From: Symsagittifera roscoffensis
Taxonomy: Eukaryota > Xenacoelomorpha > Acoela > Convolutidae
Assembly: GCF_963678635.1 (NCBI RefSeq)
Contig: NC_087064.1
Coordinates: forward strand, 21,934,509-21,998,508
DNA: 64,000 nucleotides
Direction: 5' to 3'
Shown here one piece after another: positions 43,448 to 54,700 of this stretch. The notes under the pieces were generated by a model. The model did not search any database. It saw nothing but the letters and a program-made list of their open reading frames with translations, and was not told the origin of the DNA. Made by a program: the position numbers and the translations under genes. The first letter of the stretch is position 1; every line of letters begins with the position of its first letter.

Positions 43448-43640
43448 CTCGTGGTGTGCATTCTGTTCCGGTTCCACACCATAGCCAGCAGTCTGGCCAC
43501 TGGCTACTTCGTTGTTGCCATGAGCGTGGACCGGGTAGTGGCCATTAAATTCCCATTCCTCCACAGGAGCTACTCCTCCAGTCGAGTGGCAGCTGTCATT
43601 GCGGCAACTGTGGTCATCGTGTCCTACGCACTGAGTTCAG
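43448..43640 (+). CDS. GPCR exon 3: TM3, DRV motif, TM4
   Basis: Acceptor ATTTCAG| and donor TTCAG|GTAAGA, 193 bp, phase 0 in and phase 1 out. The translation begins with the conserved TM3 Cys (LVVCILFRF) and continues into a TM3 ending SVDRVVAIKFP, where class A receptors have Asp-Arg-Tyr; here Tyr is replaced by Val. An intracellular loop 2 (HRSYSSSRV) and a hydrophobic TM4 follow. This is an unambiguous rhodopsin-like core exon. Confidence 0.9.
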
Positions 43641-44124
43641 GTAAGATCAGATTAGCGAAGTGAAATTTGTAGTGCCTAAACTACTTTCAGTCGTAAAGTC
43701 GAGACCCATCATGATTCGCGTTAATTGATGTGGATAGCTACCGCTTAGCAACCTAAAACAAAAACAATAACAAAGACTCAAACATTGTAAACAATTCAAA
43801 TTTTCTAAGGTTTTCTAAAGAAGCGAACCTGAGAAAAAAACAGAGCATTCAATTATTTATGGTTTCTCTTTTTCCAGCGTAATTTTTTTTAAAAAAGGAG
43901 TTGTATCAAATAAGGCATAAAAACGAAGTCTATCATCAAACTATCTGATACTGAATCCTTTTTTATACCAGGTTCGCTTCCTTAGAATAACTAAAAAAAC
44001 TGTTTGAAACGGAAAATTTGACAGCTTTTTACTAGATGGATATATTTGCTTAGACTGGTATGAATCTACTAGCCAAACTTTGTTTTTGATTTTACTTTAA
44101 CCCATGAGAGATGATAATTTTCAG
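43641..44124 (+). other. GPCR intron 3
   Basis: 484-bp intron with a GTAAG donor and TTTTCAG acceptor. Nothing else is recognised. Confidence 0.8.
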
Positions 44125-44354
44125 GGGTAGCCTACTTTTCGGACATGGATGAGAATGGCCAGTGTGGTCTGAACCGAAAGAGCATGTATTTAGTCCATAC
44201 CGTGTATGCCTTCGTGGGCCACTACTTCGTCTTCTTCGGAGTGCCCTTCACCGTACTCGTGTCAGCCAACATCATCTTCGTCCACTCACTCAGAAACCGA
44301 AAAAAGGCCACTCATATCAAAACAGAATTCTCTCCCGAAAAATTTGTGCCACAA
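44125..44354 (+). CDS. GPCR exon 4: extracellular loop 2, TM5, intracellular loop 3 start; invaded at its 3' end
   Basis: Acceptor TTTTCAG|GGGTAG, phase 1 in. Translation gives loop 2 with its Cys (ENGQCGLN), TM5 (HYFVFFGVPFTVLVSANIIF) and a basic start of loop 3 (LRNRKKATH). The exon reads to CCA CAA, and element B begins immediately after. Beyond the element the duplicated ACAA is followed by GTTAAT, a plausible donor in phase 0, which matches exon 5. In the assembled allele translation would run into the element and stop after four codons (WNLI). So this allele is probably disrupted unless a cryptic donor is used or the element is removed from the transcript. Confidence 0.85.
44351..44354. 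repeat. Target-site duplication of element B, left (ACAA)
   Basis: ACAA precedes the element and recurs at 62084-62087 just after it. Confidence 0.75.
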
Positions 44355-44374
44355 TGGAACCTGATCTAAACTAC
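44355..44374 (+). repeat. Inverted 20-bp U3 terminus at the left end of element B
   Basis: TGGAACCTGATCTAAACTAC equals the outer U3 end of the LTR read on the plus strand. The right end of B finishes with its exact reverse complement (62064-62083). The element is thus bounded by 20-bp terminal inverted repeats. Confidence 0.9.
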
Positions 44375-45181
44375 GTTGGGTTTGTTGTGGTTATGTTGGG
44401 TTTGTTGTGGTTTTTCTTATGTTTTGTTGGTTGTGTCCTTTTTTCAAAAATCAAATTGTTTGTGGTATGGGTTTGTCTTTCGACTTTTTTGTGTTTTATT
44501 ATTTCTTCTTTAGACTTTATAATAGTCTTCAAAAGAATAAATTATCCAGTTTTAAACTGGGTTAATCCGGTTTGGGTACCGTTGGTTTCCTTTTCTTAGT
44601 CATGCTGTTATGCTATGTGTTGTGGTGTTTAGTAAGCTGCATTGGTTAGTTTTGTTTAGTATATAATTCCTTTCCAACCGGGTTAAAGGAAAGTTTGAAA
44701 CGTGTTATCTTGTGTTAGAGTTATCGAGTGTGAAAGCTTGGAACTGAAATTCATTACTTTAAACAATTCTTCGTGGGCGAGCTGTGCGAGTTTGGATAGA
44801 ATTTTTATGCGAGTGAATGAAAATATCAAAAGGTTAGTACTGCTTTTGCTTCTTATGAATTTACTACATAGAATTTTAATTTTACTGCTAGTTGTTGGGG
44901 GAAATTAAGTTACAAATTTTCATCATTATTAGATTTAGTGCTGGTGGGGGAAAAATTTATAAATTAATTTACTGCATTGGTATTATATTTATTTAATTGT
45001 TGGTGCAATTAAACAGTGTAATAAACAGTTTTGAAGAAGTTTGCTATTTTTTATTTTTCTTTTGTGAATTTTTTCAGATGATCTAGGATGAAGGCTAAAA
45101 TTCTAAAGAAAACATGGATAAAGAATGGTGAGTTTCTAATGTTTGAATTAATTAGTAATATGTATAATTCATACTTACCTG
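44375..45181 (-). other. Element B 3' region remnant
   Basis: Corresponds to 18880-19673 of element A with small differences. No intact frame of note on the sense strand. Confidence 0.6.
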
Positions 45182-46990
45182 TTAGTCGTCGGGGAAGAAA
45201 CCGTGAGGGAAAATGTCGTGGATGAGATCTGAAGTTGTTAGTAGTTTGGCTAATATGCGGATGATATTTTTAGTTTGAAGCAGTGGCCAAAGCAATTGAA
45301 GTGCCTTAATGGTGGTTAGTTCTTCAGTGCCAACTGCAAATTCATAAGGTGTGTTTTGGATTAGATTATATAATTTGTGGTTGAATTTAGTGTTATGGAT
45401 GAATTCTAAAATGGGGATTTCTATAGGTTGTACAAACTCGTGTGGGATGAGGAAGGGTCGGGATTCTTCTGCGTTGAAGGTCTTGGTGATGGGACAAAAG
45501 ATATACATTTGGGTTATGGGATCATAATTTCGAAGAATACCATGAAGGTTAGTATCTTTAATGCAATATGTGAAGTTAAGAAAGAATGGTGAGGTGTATT
45601 TGGAATTGATGAATTGAAAACGATGGTGTGGTTGTCTGGAGGGAGTGTGTAAGTCAAAGTGATTTTGGATGAAACGATAATAAGTATATGTGTGTGTTTG
45701 TTTAGTGCGCAACATAATATCGTGTGAGCAGTGCAAATCTCTTTCATGTGGTGCAAAGAAACGAAAGGTTAGTGAAAATATTTGGAAGCGTTCTTTAAAA
45801 CTTTCGTAGGCTTGCGTGTCTGTTAGTGCTTCTGAGATAATGTGGTCAAACTTGCGATCGAAGATATTTAGTGTAAATACATATGGTGTTTTAATGAAAA
45901 TTTTCTCGGTGATTTGTGGGTTAGCGAAGCGATCGTCGTCTAAGAATTGATCTTGGTTAGTTCTGATGATGTTATGATCGTAATATTCTAGTGTATATTC
46001 ATTAGCTCGGGGTGCAGTGTGTGTTTTTAGTGATTTTTTGTATCCAATGTAAGTAAATTGTCTAGGTGTTAGTGGTGTAGTGAGTCGATATAGCATGTCC
46101 TTATTTCGTTCTATATCGATATGAGTGTTAGATAAAGGTAAGCAAAGGGGATTTGTAAAATGATAATATGAGGTCCAAGGAAGGGTAGGCATTAAAACGT
46201 ATTCGTCTACAAAGTTACGTGTCTCGTTAGTGTCATGAGGGGTGTTTAAGGTGTATTGTGGAAATGAGGGTAAGGTGATAGCTAAAAATTCTTTTGTGTT
46301 AGTGTGTTGTGGATGGTTGATATATTCACGGGCTGTTCCTGGTTTCGCTGGGAAAGGATGGTCGGGGAACTTCCTTTTAAAAGTGCGGTAAGCTCTATTA
46401 GTGCTGAGTGAAGATACAGTAGTTGTGGATGATGGTGCTAATGAATCAGTATAATTTGAAGAGGGTGTAGGGGTAGGAGGGTTGGATGAATCTATTGTGG
46501 ATGAGATTTGGTTTATGGTTGGGGTGTCAAGGTGATAGGATTGTTGTTGTAGGGTAATGAAATTATCTAGTTCTGGGGAGATTCGGGGGGTGTCTGAAGA
46601 ATGAGATGATTGGTTTGAGTGAAGTGAGGAGTAGGTTGGAGTGACTTGGGAAGCATAAGAGGGTGTAGAATTGGTTGGGTCAGGGTTATTTGGTAGTATG
46701 GGTTGAAAAGGGGGTTGGGAAAAATTTAAGGGATTGGTGTGAAAATTATTTGATGGAAATGGTTCAGAGTCGGCAAATTCATCGGGGGTTTCAATATTCG
46801 GGTTATTGAGTTGTGAGATGGAGTATAAAACTGAGATGTGTGAGTTAGTATCGGAATTCATGCCGGATGTTACATTACTGGATGGGAAATCGGGTGGCGG
46901 AAAAGCAAAAAGTGGTATTATTGGGATTGGAGTGGTGAGGTTGGTTGGGTGGGAATTTGATCGGTGTAGGGATCCAAGTTGTCGGCTCAT
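45182..46990 (-). CDS. ORF W (element B): intact 602-aa protein of unknown function
   Basis: Same length and frame as ORF W of element A. Differences concentrate in the Ser/Thr/Pro-rich N-terminal third, while the C-terminal two thirds are nearly unchanged, the pattern expected of a folded domain behind a disordered tail. The ATG again overlaps the env stop as ATGA. Confidence 0.85.
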   Translation of the reverse strand: MSRQLGSLHRSNSHPTNLTTPIPIIPLFAFPPPDFPSSNVTSGMNSDTNSHISVLYSISQLNNPNIETPDEFADSEPFPSNNFHTNPLNFSQPPFQPILPNNPDPTNSTPSYASQVTPTYSSLHSNQSSHSSDTPRISPELDNFITLQQQSYHLDTPTINQISSTIDSSNPPTPTPSSNYTDSLAPSSTTTVSSLSTNRAYRTFKRKFPDHPFPAKPGTAREYINHPQHTNTKEFLAITLPSFPQYTLNTPHDTNETRNFVDEYVLMPTLPWTSYYHFTNPLCLPLSNTHIDIERNKDMLYRLTTPLTPRQFTYIGYKKSLKTHTAPRANEYTLEYYDHNIIRTNQDQFLDDDRFANPQITEKIFIKTPYVFTLNIFDRKFDHIISEALTDTQAYESFKERFQIFSLTFRFFAPHERDLHCSHDIMLRTKQTHTYTYYRFIQNHFDLHTPSRQPHHRFQFINSKYTSPFFLNFTYCIKDTNLHGILRNYDPITQMYIFCPITKTFNAEESRPFLIPHEFVQPIEIPILEFIHNTKFNHKLYNLIQNTPYEFAVGTEELTTIKALQLLWPLLQTKNIIRILAKLLTTSDLIHDIFPHGFFPDD

Positions 46991-49601
46991 CGTGGGCTAA
47001 AAAAATTATTATTTTGAGACTGAAAAGCGGTGGTATGGGGTTGTTCTATAATTTGTTCATAAGTATTTTCATCTTGTGAGTGGTGTGGCATTATATGTTG
47101 GATGGGACTTTGTGATATGGTTGGTCTAAAATTATTATGTGTTATGGCTAAATTTCGAAAATTACGTGGGACTAGGGATAATGGATGGTTATGTTGTAGG
47201 GGTGGTAACTGTGGTGCTGTTGGTTTTGTGTCTGCATTGTTATGTTCTTCGTCGTATGTGTTCTGTCTTGTTGCTATTTTTGTGTTATATTCTTTTATTT
47301 GTGCGTCTAAAAGAATTTTGTTTATAGATGTAGAAAATATTCCAAAAAATCCTGCAAATAGTATGCGTGCTACACTTGCTTGTCTATTGACTTGTGTGTG
47401 TATAGCACATGTGTTATAGATTCCTTTTAAGAGTGAAAAAAGAAATCCAATAAAGTTAAACATTGCGTATAAAATAGTTAGTTTTTCTAAGATGTAGTAG
47501 GGCCATCCTAGAAAATCAAGAATTTCATTCTTGAGTGTAACAAAGCTAAAAATATTGATAGGTGATATATCTTGGGGACGGTATTTTTCACCGTTTAGAT
47601 ATATATAATCTTTAATGTCTTTAAAATATCCGCTATAGTCTTGCGTATAGATGTCTGCAAATCCTGCGGTTTCGGCAAGTTTGCGTAAGTTTTGGTCAAT
47701 TGATTGTCTTTGTATTGTGTCCATTTGTGTTAATAATTCCTGGAATTGTTGTGTTCTAATGTGATGTTGAATATCTGATTTTGAGTATATTCCTATTGAT
47801 TGTAAGTCTATATTTGGGTTTCGAGCGATAGCGCGAATGCTTTCTGGTGAAAATTTTTTGAGTGATTGCATTAATGTGGGATATGGGGTGAGAAGGTAAT
47901 ATTTATCTTCATCAGGGTTTAGTTGTACTACGTTGTGGCTATTTTCTGATCCACATGGAACTGCGGTATCCCAGAAATAGGTTCTTCGTGAAAGTGTGTC
48001 AACGAAATGTACTTTATTCTTATAAAAGATAGGGATTCTTTTATAACATCGTTTATCTTCAAAAACGTATAGTGGTGATACTTTTTTAGTACAAGTATAA
48101 AACCATAAGATGTTTCCTTCATAGTCTAAAAAATTTGATCTATTTCCTGATAGTAAATATCCTGCGTAGGGTATTTTTAATACTGCTAGTGCAAGTGATT
48201 GTAATATTTGTGTTCTTTCTAATTCGCATAGTTGGTGTAATGTTTCTAATTCGGAGAGTGACATTTCTTGAAAAATTCGGCTAATCATGTAGTCTAGTTT
48301 CATATCTAAGTGAATATCATAGTGGATATTACCAAAATATGTACTATTCATTAGTGATAGTTCTTGTAAACGTGTGCTTTGATCGTTTTGGGGTTTTAAA
48401 TGTCCACCAGGTTGACCTGTATTCTTTTGAAAATTAACTGGTATATATGATGTTCATTCGTTTAGGGGATGACTTGTGGCGTATGGGTCGACTTTTATTT
48501 TTCCAGTGGTCATGTCGAATCCATTTTCGTATTCAACTAATATTTCAGAGTATTGTCTTTTGTGAAGTGGGTTTCTGTATTTACATGCAAGTTCTGTTTC
48601 TTGATATATTTGAAAACGTGTTAATTTATTTTCTATATTATGAATGTTTCGAAAATTAGAACTTATTTTTCGTAATGGATTACTTGTTCATATGGTATTG
48701 ATTGTATAAAATATTTTTCGTGAAATTTTATCATACGAGCGTGTATTTTTGCTACTTGAAATGTTGTACATGTGTCTTCGGGGAACCAAACAATTGTTGC
48801 TTGTGTTCTGGTTGTAGGATCGCAATAACCTTGGTCGTTTTTACAAGGTAATCTAATTCCTTGATAAATCATTGTGTTGTCTGATAAATCTCGTGTGAGT
48901 TGTATTTTTTCGAGTTGTATTTTCCAATCGAAAAACATTATTTCTTGGTATCCTTTATTTTTTGTGTCTGCTTTGCAGTTTGATGGGTCATTTATACCAA
49001 TGTGTGGTATCCAGTGTTTATCGTGTATGTCATAGGTTAATCGTCCGTGTGCGCCGTTGTATGGGTATTTTTCATCTAATTTTATATGTCCTTGATATCT
49101 TTCAAGTTCTGCTTGATGTACAGAATCTGAAAAAACTTGGAAATATACTAAATTTCTATCTGTGTTTTTATTTTTTGTGATGTTTAGTCGGATTAACTCG
49201 TTTTTACAATCTTCGGGATTGAGATGTAAAAGTCGTTCTATATTACTCTGGTAGAATGATTCATGGTCAAGTCGGTTTTTATTTCCGTTTGAGACTTGTG
49301 AACAATGTACTTTCTTTTCAGAAAATGTTGCTGTGAATTTATATCCTATAACTGTAGTTGCTCGGGCTTTTGAATAAAGTGTTGCTATGACATTTGTAGT
49401 TTCTATGGCTTGGGGTTCTGTTTCGCACTGTGATACTTGATTTATTGCATACTTGTGTAGTGTTTTTTGTTCGTTTTCTTCACAATCGTAATGTGTTACT
49501 AATAAATCTTGGGGTCCTGTGCGGGGAGAAGGGTTTATGTTTTGATTTGAGATTACTAGAAAAAGGAGTTGGAGAAAAATTAATAATTTTAGAATATACA
49601 T
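46987..49601 (-). pseudogene. env: Envelope-like glycoprotein gene (element B), broken in the middle
   Basis: The first 300 codons are open and start with a clear signal peptide (MYILKLLIFLQLLFLVIS). A Cys-rich ectodomain follows. A one-base loss near 48680 ends the frame at 48663, and a TGA is present at 48454-48456 in the following stretch. From 48351 the frame is open to the end, including the C-terminal membrane segment and cytoplasmic-type tail. Comparison with A shows the two copies are broken at different places, so the parental gene was one frame of about 870 codons. Confidence 0.8.
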
Positions 49602-50722
49602 GTGTATGATAATCCTGAGTATGGGTTATAAAATGTGATGTAACCAATAGTTTTTTTGGTATATCTGTCGTATTTATATATTACTTCAGTGGTTATAAAT
49701 GGTGGTGGTAGTGATTGAGCTGTTATGTTTGGTGGGTTTAATGGGTAGGGATGTTGAGTAATGTTGTTTAATTTAACTGTGATTTCAAACTTTAATTGTA
49801 AACTGTTTTGTTGGAGTATTTGGATATTGTGATCACGGATATCGTCGTGAATGTCTTGTCGGTATTGTAATCTATTAAGTGCCCAGTTGTGGAGGCGATT
49901 ACTTTCTAGATGTTGTCCAAATAATGGTGGAGGGGCTGTAAATGTATTCCAATCTAGTCTTAAAGGGATATTTGTTGATGATTGTTCTCGATATCTTGCG
50001 TCGAGATTATTTGGAAAATTTAAGTTAAAAGGTGGTGGTGAAATCTGGCTTATTGATGGTGTTGATGGTAGTGATAATGTTTCTGGTAGTGATGAGGATG
50101 TTGTTGTATCCGTAGAAATATCTATTGGATCATTGACTAAATTTAATTCACCTTGTGTAAATGAATGTGTTGTCCAACATGGTAGTCGTGATGCCTGGTT
50201 TGGGGGGTTAAAGGGATTTTCACGTATTTGTTCAGATGTTGGTGTTGAACCTAAGTAATCTGATGGTAGGCTTGAGGTGCTACGTTGTGAAAGAAGCGTA
50301 GGGGTTTCTGGTAATATACCAATGGGGTTTTCTGGAGTGTTTTGTGATGGGGATTGAGGTATATCAAAATGAACTCGGGGAGTTAGAAAATTCCTGTTCC
50401 GTCGAGGATGTATAATTTGTCTATTTATTTCGACTGTATTCTGGTTTTGACTAGGATTTCTTATTCTACTTAATTCTTGTGGTAGTGTTGGGTATAAGTT
50501 ATATGTTGGTTCGCTTAGAGGTGCTTGTCGTTGAACTGGTTCTAGTGGTTCTGATAAACGAGCGTGTCGTTCTTCAAAAGTGTATGGGTTATCTTGAAAG
50601 GAAATTCGTGTAGATGTTTGAGGATTATTGGTAGTTGAAGGTGTTGTTGGGTTATCTTGGGGTGATGTCGGTGAAGACTGACTTGGTGACTTTTGGGTAG
50701 CAATTTTTGATAGCTTTTTGGT
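49589..50722 (-). CDS. ORF Z (element B): AUG-less open frame
   Basis: Open from after the TAG at 50723-50725 to the TAA at 49589-49591, about 377 codons, with no ATG in frame, as in element A. The conserved part begins around codon ATT at 50702-50704 (ATCAAAAATTGCTAxCC in both copies). Upstream of this the two copies differ by an indel and lose frame, so the functional start or entry point probably lies near here. Most substitutions between A and B are at third positions by inspection. Confidence 0.75.
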   Translation of the reverse strand, partial: TKKLSKIATQKSPSQSSPTSPQDNPTTPSTTNNPQTSTRISFQDNPYTFEERHARLSEPLEPVQRQAPLSEPTYNLYPTLPQELSRIRNPSQNQNTVEINRQIIHPRRNRNFLTPRVHFDIPQSPSQNTPENPIGILPETPTLLSQRSTSSLPSDYLGSTPTSEQIRENPFNPPNQASRLPCWTTHSFTQGELNLVNDPIDISTDTTTSSSLPETLSLPSTPSISQISPPPFNLNFPNNLDARYREQSSTNIPLRLDWNTFTAPPPLFGQHLESNRLHNWALNRLQYRQDIHDDIRDHNIQILQQNSLQLKFEITVKLNNITQHPYPLNPPNITAQSLPPPFITTEVIYKYDRYTKKTIGYITFYNPYSGLSYTCIF

Positions 50723-50742
50723 CTATTTTTTTAGTGAAAAAG

Positions 50743-50919
50743 TTAATGTTTATTAAAGTATTCTTCTAAGAAAAGAATTAGGAGGATTGTTGCTAGAGCG
50801 AATGTGATGATTGCTTTCTTTATACATTTGCATATAGTCAAAATGAGGGATGATAGAAATGTTATGAAAATTACAAATAGTAGAAAAATATCAGTTCTAC
50901 TGAAAATAGTTCGTATCAT
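50743..50919 (-). CDS. ORF Y (element B): 58-aa small membrane protein
   Basis: Same start, length and two hydrophobic stretches as in element A. Its C-terminal codons differ (TTTAATAAACAT), so the poly-A run of A is absent. Confidence 0.6.
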   Translation of the reverse strand: MIRTIFSRTDIFLLFVIFITFLSSLILTICKCIKKAIITFALATILLILFLEEYFNKH

Positions 50920-50929
50920 TTAGACAATT

Positions 50930-51145
50930 TTATAAATCGTACCTGTGGATATAATCAAGGGTTTTTGAAAGTTGGAGAAATAGTTCGAATATAGTGTAGA
51001 AAATTAAAAAAATATTACAAAAAATGATTAAGAGTATTAGAAAAGATTCAAGGATATCAAAAAGAAATATTATGAAAGTTTCAAGTATCGTAAAAAATTG
51101 TTTGAGGTTTGTGATAATTTTAGTGACTGTTTGATAGAAGAGCAT
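50930..51145 (-). CDS. ORF X (element B): 71-aa small membrane protein
   Basis: Homologous to 25411-25641 in A; the hydrophobic core IFCNIFLIFY is kept. A TAA in place of CAA shortens the tail by five residues, so the ATGA overlap with ORF Y is lost in this copy. Confidence 0.55.
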   Translation of the reverse strand: MLFYQTVTKIITNLKQFFTILETFIIFLFDILESFLILLIIFCNIFLIFYTIFELFLQLSKTLDYIHRYDL

Positions 51146-51739
51146 TTAAGAAATGGCTTCGTGATCGAATATTTTTTGTTGTTTGGGGCAATTTTCAAGT
51201 GTGGTCGGATTATTTATTAGTTTTTTGACAAGTGGGTTGAGTTTTGTAAAAAATTGTTGGGGGCAATTTTTATGGTGATCGGGAGGTCTTCTTTGTCTTT
51301 ATTTTCATTTGTCAAATGATCTGGGGTATTTTTGAGATTTTTATACTTTAGGCTAAATAAAATGGTCGTTCTTTTACTTTAGGCTAATTTAACATATTTG
51401 TTTGGGGGGTATTTGAGGGCTGAGTTGGGGAAATATTGTTGATCTTTGGTTTATTAGATAAGGGAGGGTTATGATATTATGGTGATATTTATTTTAGTTG
51501 TCAAGTTGGAGTGGTTTGCTTATTTTTGACCTGGAGGTCGTAGAGTTATAATTATAGATATGCCTGGAGTTTAATATTTTTCGTCTAGTTGGTTTGTGTT
51601 AAAGTTATAGAAGGTGACGGATTGGATGAATCCTATTGGCTAATTTTGAACTAGAATCGCTGCGTGTTTATCAGCATGTTATCTTGAAAAATGAAAGTGT
51701 GAAATGTTTCAGAGGTGCAAAGATTTTTAAATGTAGAAT
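51146..51739 (-). other. Element B spacer between pol and ORF X
   Basis: Aligned with 25642-26234 of element A. No frame conserved. Confidence 0.4.
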
Positions 51740-54700
51740 TTAAGGTTGTTTTTGAAATTCAACTTTCTTTAATATTTTAGATTGTGGGATGAATACTTTA
51801 TAATTTTTACGTGGTTGATTTCTAAGTCGTGAAGACTCTCTATGTTCTGATTTGTCGATTTGTTTTTGGGGTATTATTTGTTCTGTCATTTTTCTATTTT
51901 TTCTTTCTTTTTGAGATGTATTTTGATCGAGATTTTTTGTATTGTTTTTTGTGGTGTTTGATTTTGTATTTTGATTTCCGAGGTGAATATCATTTTGTTC
52001 CTTTGTTATGTTGTCCGTATGTGGGTTATTTTGAATAACTTTTAAACCTGTAAAAGAATATAATTGAGTTAGTTCGCGGAGTGCGTATTCTTTTGGATAA
52101 TAAGGTAATAGGTTATTTCGGTGTTGAACGATTTCTTTTTTATCTGAGTCGGTGATTTTATATGTGACATCAGTGGGTTTTGCAATTATTTGGTATGGTC
52201 CTTTACGAAGGGGTTGTAACTTTTTTGAAATTCCTTTTTGATTATTAAAATTGGGTATTAAAACAAATGTTCCAATTTTTAAATCGGAGGCTGGTGTAAA
52301 GCGTGAATTTATTTGTTCATTAATATTTTGCCTTTGTAACAACTTTTTTGTTACCTTTTGGTAAATTTCATTGTGTTTTTTATCTCTGTTTAAAATCCAT
52401 TCGGTGTGTGTACCGGAGGCTAATTTAAGAATTTGTGGGTGATGAAAATGATCTTCATCGTGTGTATGTAATGGTAGGTTATAACAAATTGAGTCTTTAT
52501 TTGGTTGACAATAACCTTGTGCGTTTTTATGAGAGTTTGCTGTAAACATTATTGGTTTGCGTGGCTTTTGGTTAAAAACCATTTCATATGGTGACATTCC
52601 TAAAGTTGTCGTGATTTGTGAATTATATGCTAAGGGAAATAGTTTCACATCTGCTGACCATTCGGTATATCTTGTATCATTTCCATTGATGATACATCTG
52701 AGATATTCTTGTAATGAACGGTTCATACCTTCGACTAAGCCGTTTGTCCAAGGTGCGTGAGATGTACGTGGTTTGTGTTTAATGTTATATAAATGACATA
52801 GTGTGATGATTTCATTATTTATGAATTCTGTACCGTTGTCTGTAACTAAAATTTCTGGTAGTCCGAATTTTGCTATCCAGTGTTCATAGAGTGTTGTGTA
52901 AGCGTAATAAGCGTTACAATGTGGTACTGGGTTAAGTGCTACATAATGTGTAAATGCGTCAACAATTACCATAATGTAGGAGTTTCCTTCGGATGAGGGT
53001 GAAATTGGTCCTTTGGTATCAAATGAGATACGATGATTAAAGTACAAACTTTGTCCTTTAAAATCTTGTTTTTGTGCTATTTGTTTTTGATTTGGGTAAG
53101 GTTTATTTAGTTGACATACTATACAGTCATTGCATAGTACTTTTATCCAAATTGGTGCATTTGGGAAATAAAAGTTTTGTATAAAATTTGAATATGTTTT
53201 TTCTGATCCAGAGTGTCCTTTAATATTTTGTGTATGTGAAATATTAAAAGCTATAAGAATCATACTTAAAGGGAGACAGGGAGCTGTAGATTCATTTAGT
53301 TTGTATTCCAGAAGGTCTGTGTTTTCGTTAATTGTTGTATTGTTGAATTTTCGAAAATATCGGAGGAGTGTTTTGTTTCCTAGAATAGTTGAATCTGCTT
53401 TGATAGGTTTAGTTTTATATTTGTGCCATGATTTCAGTTGTCGAATTACTGGGTCAAGGTTTTGATATTGTTTCAGTGTTGAAATTGTAATTGTTTCTGT
53501 TGGGGGGAGAAAAATGTTTTCGATTTCGAATTTAGATAAGGGTATTGTGTCAAGTGGGTCATGGAGGTCAAAAACTTGATTTATTGTGTATTTTGAATCG
53601 TTTGTTTGTGGTCCTGATAAGTTTATTTTATCAGTCAGATTTTCTTTTTCAATTAGTGGAAAATGGTCTTTTTTAGGCGGGTGTTGTTTTATTCTTTTTT
53701 GTTGGGTGTTGTTTTTTATCCATTGTGAATATGGGATTGGTTTAAAAGTTGATGTTCCAAGTAGATCAACTTCATAGTGATTATTTTGACAATCTAATTA
53801 AAGTGGGAAATGTTGTAAATTATTTATTTGTGATTGTTCAACGTCAGTTTTTACTGCATATTTGCATTCCAATCGGGGTGATGTTTCATTTTCTGCAAAG
53901 TAGAATTTTATGTTTTTGGGTATTTCAACTGTGGTTTTTCGTGTAAGTAATTCAGGTGGCGTATTTCGACTTAAGGTGTCTGGTAATGCAAGATTTTTTC
54001 CTGCGGTCCAAACTATATGTAAGTTTGGGAATTTCATTAAAATGAGTTGAAATCTATAAACTCGGTGGTTTGGATTAGACTTTTGTGTAAAAAGAAAGAT
54101 GATTGGTTTATGGTCTGTGAATAGAACTGTGGGATGTTTTGATCCAAGTATCAGAAATTCATATTCTGTTAGTGTATATATTATGGCTGTACATTCTCTC
54201 ATTAGAGTTGAGAGTCTTAGTTCTGCTTGAGTGAATAATCGAGAATTTGCTGATATGAGGTTCATTTTATTTGTACTATTATGTGATTGTAATAATGCTG
54301 CGCCGATGCCAAAGTTCGAAGCATCGCACATTGCATAAAATGGTTGATTTGAATCTGGAATTGTGTTTGAAATTTGTTCAGTTAGAAGTTTTTTAATTTC
54401 TTCAAATCGTGCTTGATGTTCTATATTCCATTCAAAATTATTTTGTTGTCTAAGTATGTTATAGAATGGTCGTAGATATAATTGCATTTTATAAACATAT
54501 TTGCTTAAAAAGTTTAACATTCCAAGGAATTCTTGGATTTTCTTTTTATTTGTTGGTGGTTGGAGTTTTTGAATAGCGTCTATACGTGATTTCAATGGAG
54601 TGATTGTTTTTCTTTCTATATTATGCCCTAAGAATTTAACTTTTGTCAAAAAGAAGTGTGATTTATCGGGGGCGGCCTTCAGATTTTCGTTCTGAAGTAT

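Noticed and set aside
44162..44599. 145-codon frame joining GPCR exon 4 to element B sequence
   Set aside because: It is out of the GPCR frame and chimeric across the insertion junction.
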